This document shows positions 9,740 to 12,558 of a stretch of DNA of 12,558 nucleotides, piece after piece. The notes beneath the pieces were generated by a model. It saw only the letters and a program-made list of their open reading frames with translations. It was not told where the DNA came from and ran no database searches. Each line of letters opens with the position of its first letter. Position 1 is the first letter of the stretch. Source of the DNA: Phoronis ovalis (taxonomy: Eukaryota > Phoronida > Phoronidae); NCBI GenBank assembly GCA_028565635.1, contig JAOXYB010015709.1, positions 1-12,558 on the forward strand, given 5' to 3'. The position numbers were made by a program, and so were the translations under genes.

Positions 9740-11040
9740 GAGGTAAATGTAAGCTGTCTTGTCTTCTAATCAGGCCATGCTTTCTTGAATTAGGAGTCTA
9801 TGCAAAGAATAAATTCTCACAGGTGAAGTTTTACAGGCAGCAGCTCAAAGCCAATTTTTTTATAAATTTTTAATTACTGTTTTTCCATCTGTGAAAATAA
9901 ATAAAATATCAATTGATTTTTTACCTGTCACCTGATTGATTGATTGCATTCCTGTCTCTTGGTAAACTACCTATGTTATAAGAATTACAATATTTTGTAG
10001 TGTTTTAATGGTTTTGTCTGACTTTCTGGAGCCAAGACTTAATACATATGCACAATGTTTGGAAGGATGAATTATAGATGGATGCCCCATGCTGTTAATA
10101 GTAATTCAGCTGAAAATGTTATTAGAACATTAGGAAATTATTAATTCCAAAGAATTTTTTTTTCCGTATAATGAACAATTAGAGTTATATCACATGGCTC
10201 GATTTTATGATGGAAAAAGTCTGTAACATAGTTTGAAATGTTTTTCCACATTCCATGAAATGCCCGTGCTCGTGCACAGTGGATTTTTGTGATTTCGATT
10301 GTTCGACACCAGCATTGTCTTCCAATAATATATGTTTTAGTATTAATATTGAGGAATATTGTTCTATTGCAACAAATCTACCTATAGCTTCATCTTCTTG
10401 GCTGCACAGTCCGCTATTTATTGCTACAGGAAATACTGTACATGTTCTCCCTTTCCCATTACATGATCTATATGTTTGCAGCTGTGAGACTTGTTAGCTC
10501 TGTCACTGCACAAACTCTTCTCTTACTGGTGGATAATTAATTAAAACTACAGTCAGAAATTCATTGCAAAGTTTCAGCTGGTCTTTCATGTGGTCAAATA
10601 TTCACTGATAACTTGATAACCATGAATTTGAAGTAGTTTACAGTATTTAATAATTTTGCTGTTGCTGACTCTTTCATGTGGGAGTCACTGGGTAATTTTC
10701 ATGGATGAGGGAGGATTAGGAAGCAGTTAAGAAAACATTAGTGATTGTTTTTTGTATTTCTATTGTTATGATGAAATGTGCATTGTCCCAAATCAATCAA
10801 GCCTACTGATAAAATTAGCCTTTCCTCCCTTGGAGGTAGTTTTGTCTTATTATCTGTTGTGAACCAGAATTGTAATGGAGTATTTTCTCCATATGATAAA
10901 CCTATTATGGTCAATAATTGCTGCTCATTTATAATGATCTGTTGAAGTCCCCTATAATTAGCAACTTGGTTTGAATTTTTTTTGTATTTCCATGGATTCT
11001 AATAGCTGATGACTGCCTCAGGCTTGTCTTTTAATAGATT
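9740..11040. other. AT-rich noncoding stretch with a small CpG-containing, cysteine-rich open frame
   Basis: Mostly unremarkable. (TGAT)n is repeated three to four times at about 9933-9947. A plus-strand frame at 10255-10497 (80 codons) begins with a Cys-x-Cys-x-Cys run and holds about ten cysteines. Five CpGs cluster over 10199-10307, at its start. No signal peptide, no zinc-finger spacing and no family match can be seen, and the length is within chance, so I do not call it a gene. The remainder, 10500-11040, holds nothing I can identify. Confidence 0.5.
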
Positions 11041-11049
11041 GTAATTCCT

Positions 11050-11061
11050 CCCCCCCCCCCC
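11050..11061 (+). repeat. C12 homopolymer (G12 on the minus strand)
   Basis: Twelve consecutive C, immediately followed by GACGCGCATGGCGCC, which carries four CpGs in about 15 bases. Long C or G runs are rare in AT-rich animal DNA. The G strand could form a quadruplex structure, and the run length itself is prone to slippage and sequencing error. Confidence 0.95.
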
Positions 11062-11120
11062 GACGCGCATGGCGCCTGAAGGGTTGGAAACTACCTTTGA
11101 TAACAAAATATTTCCCGCAG

Positions 11121-11221
11121 TTAGGAAATGAAAATGGGTGGACACCACTTGTCTTGGCAGTCTCATGGTCACTATATCATGCAATCTTAGTTGTCCCAAG
11201 TGGTACATGTTATTACGCCAG
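11121..11221 (+). CDS. Weak candidate exon or pseudo-exon with an ankyrin-like motif
   Basis: A frame open from 11097 to 11303 includes NENGWTPLVLAV (codons starting about 11130), which resembles the N-terminal half of an ankyrin repeat (NGxTPLHLAA). The hydrophobic AILVV that follows sits where the second helix would be, but the usual GH turn is absent. The segment is flanked by CCCGCAG (acceptor-like, ends 11120) and by CAG/GTACCA (donor-like, GT at 11222-11223). The resulting 101 bases are close to, but not equal to, the 99 bases of one repeat. Only about six diagnostic residues match, so this is suggestive rather than an assignment. It could be a decayed copy or coincidence. Confidence 0.13.
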
Positions 11222-11299
11222 GTACCAGTCTTCCTTATGTCGTGATCACAATTCAAGCACTCCCAAAACCTACCTCAAGTACTCTCAAATCCAAATTTT

Positions 11300-12558
11300 A
11301 TGACACTTTTATTTTCGGCATATCACCATTACAAGATTATCAAAGGCTCATTATTCCCACACCAAACTGAGATGTTATAAATTACAACTATAATATTTAT
11401 TGAATTGATTTTATTACATTATTTTATTATTAAGTCCGGATTATCAGGGTGTGTGCAGACAGTAAGAACTGTTGACTTTCCAATCATTTAAACTTGAAAA
11501 AGTTTCAACAGCAATTCATGTACAAAAATGATGTAATTTATTAATTTATTATCAACTCAAGTGGTTTATTAAATTGCCAGTATAAAATAAAATGAAATTT
11601 ATAACTTTTCTAAAAATGACACTTTATCTAGCAATGCATTTACAAGTATTTTTTTGTATTATTTCCTAATCATGACTCATCTGACAAAATCTCAAGCATG
11701 AAAAACCACCGTTTTTTATCAAACATTTTGCACAAAATGTTTTCTTTTATGTCTGTTTAAATTCTCTGCCTATCTGTGTGAGGTAAGGTGTCATCATTTC
11801 ACTTAAATACAAGACACTTACCTCAATATAAACAACAAATAGCGATTCTTTTTAATTTGAGTGAATGTTTAAAATTGTATACAAAGTTTGATTTCGACTC
11901 ATTTGAATTATTAAAAAATAGCCATTAGCAAATAGCAACTTTTGTCCCCATAAATCATGCATTATTTGTTATATGTTTCATGTATGGTCAAAGTACATTT
12001 AGTTTCACACAGGTGAGTTCATTATAAAAAAGAAATGTCTGTAACAAAACACTGTCATTTGTACGGTCATTAAAGCCACATCTGGGGTGACGGTTGATTT
12101 TAAAACTTCATTAAGCATTTACTGTTGAAACCATATACCTGTAGATTAAATACAATATGCTACTGTTAAAATATCAGTGAACAAGTGTAATTATGATACT
12201 GAAAATGTGCTAATGATTTTCCTTGGTGGTTGCATATTGTGGAAATTCTATAATATTTGAGAACTTTGTTGATGAAACTTTGATCCAATGCAGAACACAA
12301 GCGCTTATCTATAACAAATTGTTGTTTTTAAGCAAGATAAGATTACTGAGAAAAAATTGTTAAAAATGTGAAGATTAATTTAAAATTATGTAACTGGTAT
12401 AAACAGGAGCACATAGGTAAAAATCAGACATAATTCGATTTTAGCGTAATATTGTAAAAATCAGCTATTTAAGAAATTTCAGAAACACCTTAATACACAG
12501 TGTCTACATACAAAACTTACATCATACCTATATTCATTGTTTTTTTGCCTTGGGGCAG
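11300..12558. other. AT-rich noncoding stretch to the window end
   Basis: No gene is seen. CTGTTGA near 11469-11475 is complemented by TCAACAG near 11505-11511, enclosing a smaller TTGAAA/TTTCAA hairpin; both are short. Donor-like sequences occur at 11780-11788 (GAG/GTAAGG, plus) and 11818-11826 (GAG/GTAAGT, minus), neither preceded by an acceptable exon. Confidence 0.6.
12010..12018 (+). promoter_or_regulatory. Consensus-perfect splice donor motif, unanchored
   Basis: CAG/GTGAGT matches the animal 5' splice-site consensus at all nine positions (GT at 12013-12014). The frame leading into it is open for 28 codons back to about 11929, ending SxFSFTQ, but only weak, pyrimidine-poor AGs are available as acceptors. 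The upstream TTTAGTTTCACACAG also allows a recursive-splice reading. This may be chance. Confidence 0.15.

Noticed and set aside
11700-11788. Open frame leading into a strong donor GAG/GTAAGG
   Set aside because: There is no AG available as an acceptor between the upstream in-frame TGA (11699-11701) and the donor.
11810-11840. Minus-strand GAG/GTAAGT donor after a pyrimidine-rich run, as a recursive splice site
   Set aside because: The adjoining AG is preceded by G, a poor acceptor context, and nothing else on that strand supports it.

Overview
This window looks like noncoding DNA from an animal genome, intronic or intergenic. GC is about one third by eye. No reading frame exceeds 88 codons on either strand. 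At this base composition, chance alone gives on the order of ten to twenty open frames of 60 or more codons in 12.5 kb, and about that many exist, so none can be called a gene on length. I recognise no protein family with confidence, no tRNA, rRNA or snRNA gene, no CRISPR array, no bacterial or viral gene, and no intact transposon. CpG is scarce while TpG and CpA are common, most sharply at 4676-5816, where I count one CpG in 1.14 kb. This is the mark of long-term CpG methylation. It fits a methylating metazoan, for example a mollusc or other invertebrate gene body, or a vertebrate; the sequence does not decide which.

Layout: 1-2000 is AT-rich with scattered CpGs. 2000-4675 is AT-rich and CpG-poor; it holds a 29-bp sequence duplicated 400 bp from its other copy and a candidate splice-site pair near 3035-3053. 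4684-4774 is a long imperfect palindrome able to form a hairpin. 4676-5816 is the CpG desert and is richer in GC than its surroundings. 5849-6076 is a small open frame with a signal-peptide-like start. 6270-6420 holds short repeats and a second perfect hairpin. 6420-8900 is featureless AT-rich DNA. 8903-8968 is a tandem array of a 16-bp unit built from two 8-bp half-units. 9150-9730 recovers CpGs and has two open frames on the minus strand. 10194-10310 and 11047-11250 are small CpG-containing islands, the second beginning with a run of twelve C. The remainder to 12558 is AT-rich with one consensus-perfect splice donor at 12010-12018.

No operon or pathway can be reconstructed. The best leads are the palindrome at 4684-4774, the dimeric tandem array, the one-CpG kilobase, and three weak exon-like segments (5849-6076, 11121-11221 and the 9150-9560 minus-strand frames) that need a protein search or RNA evidence.
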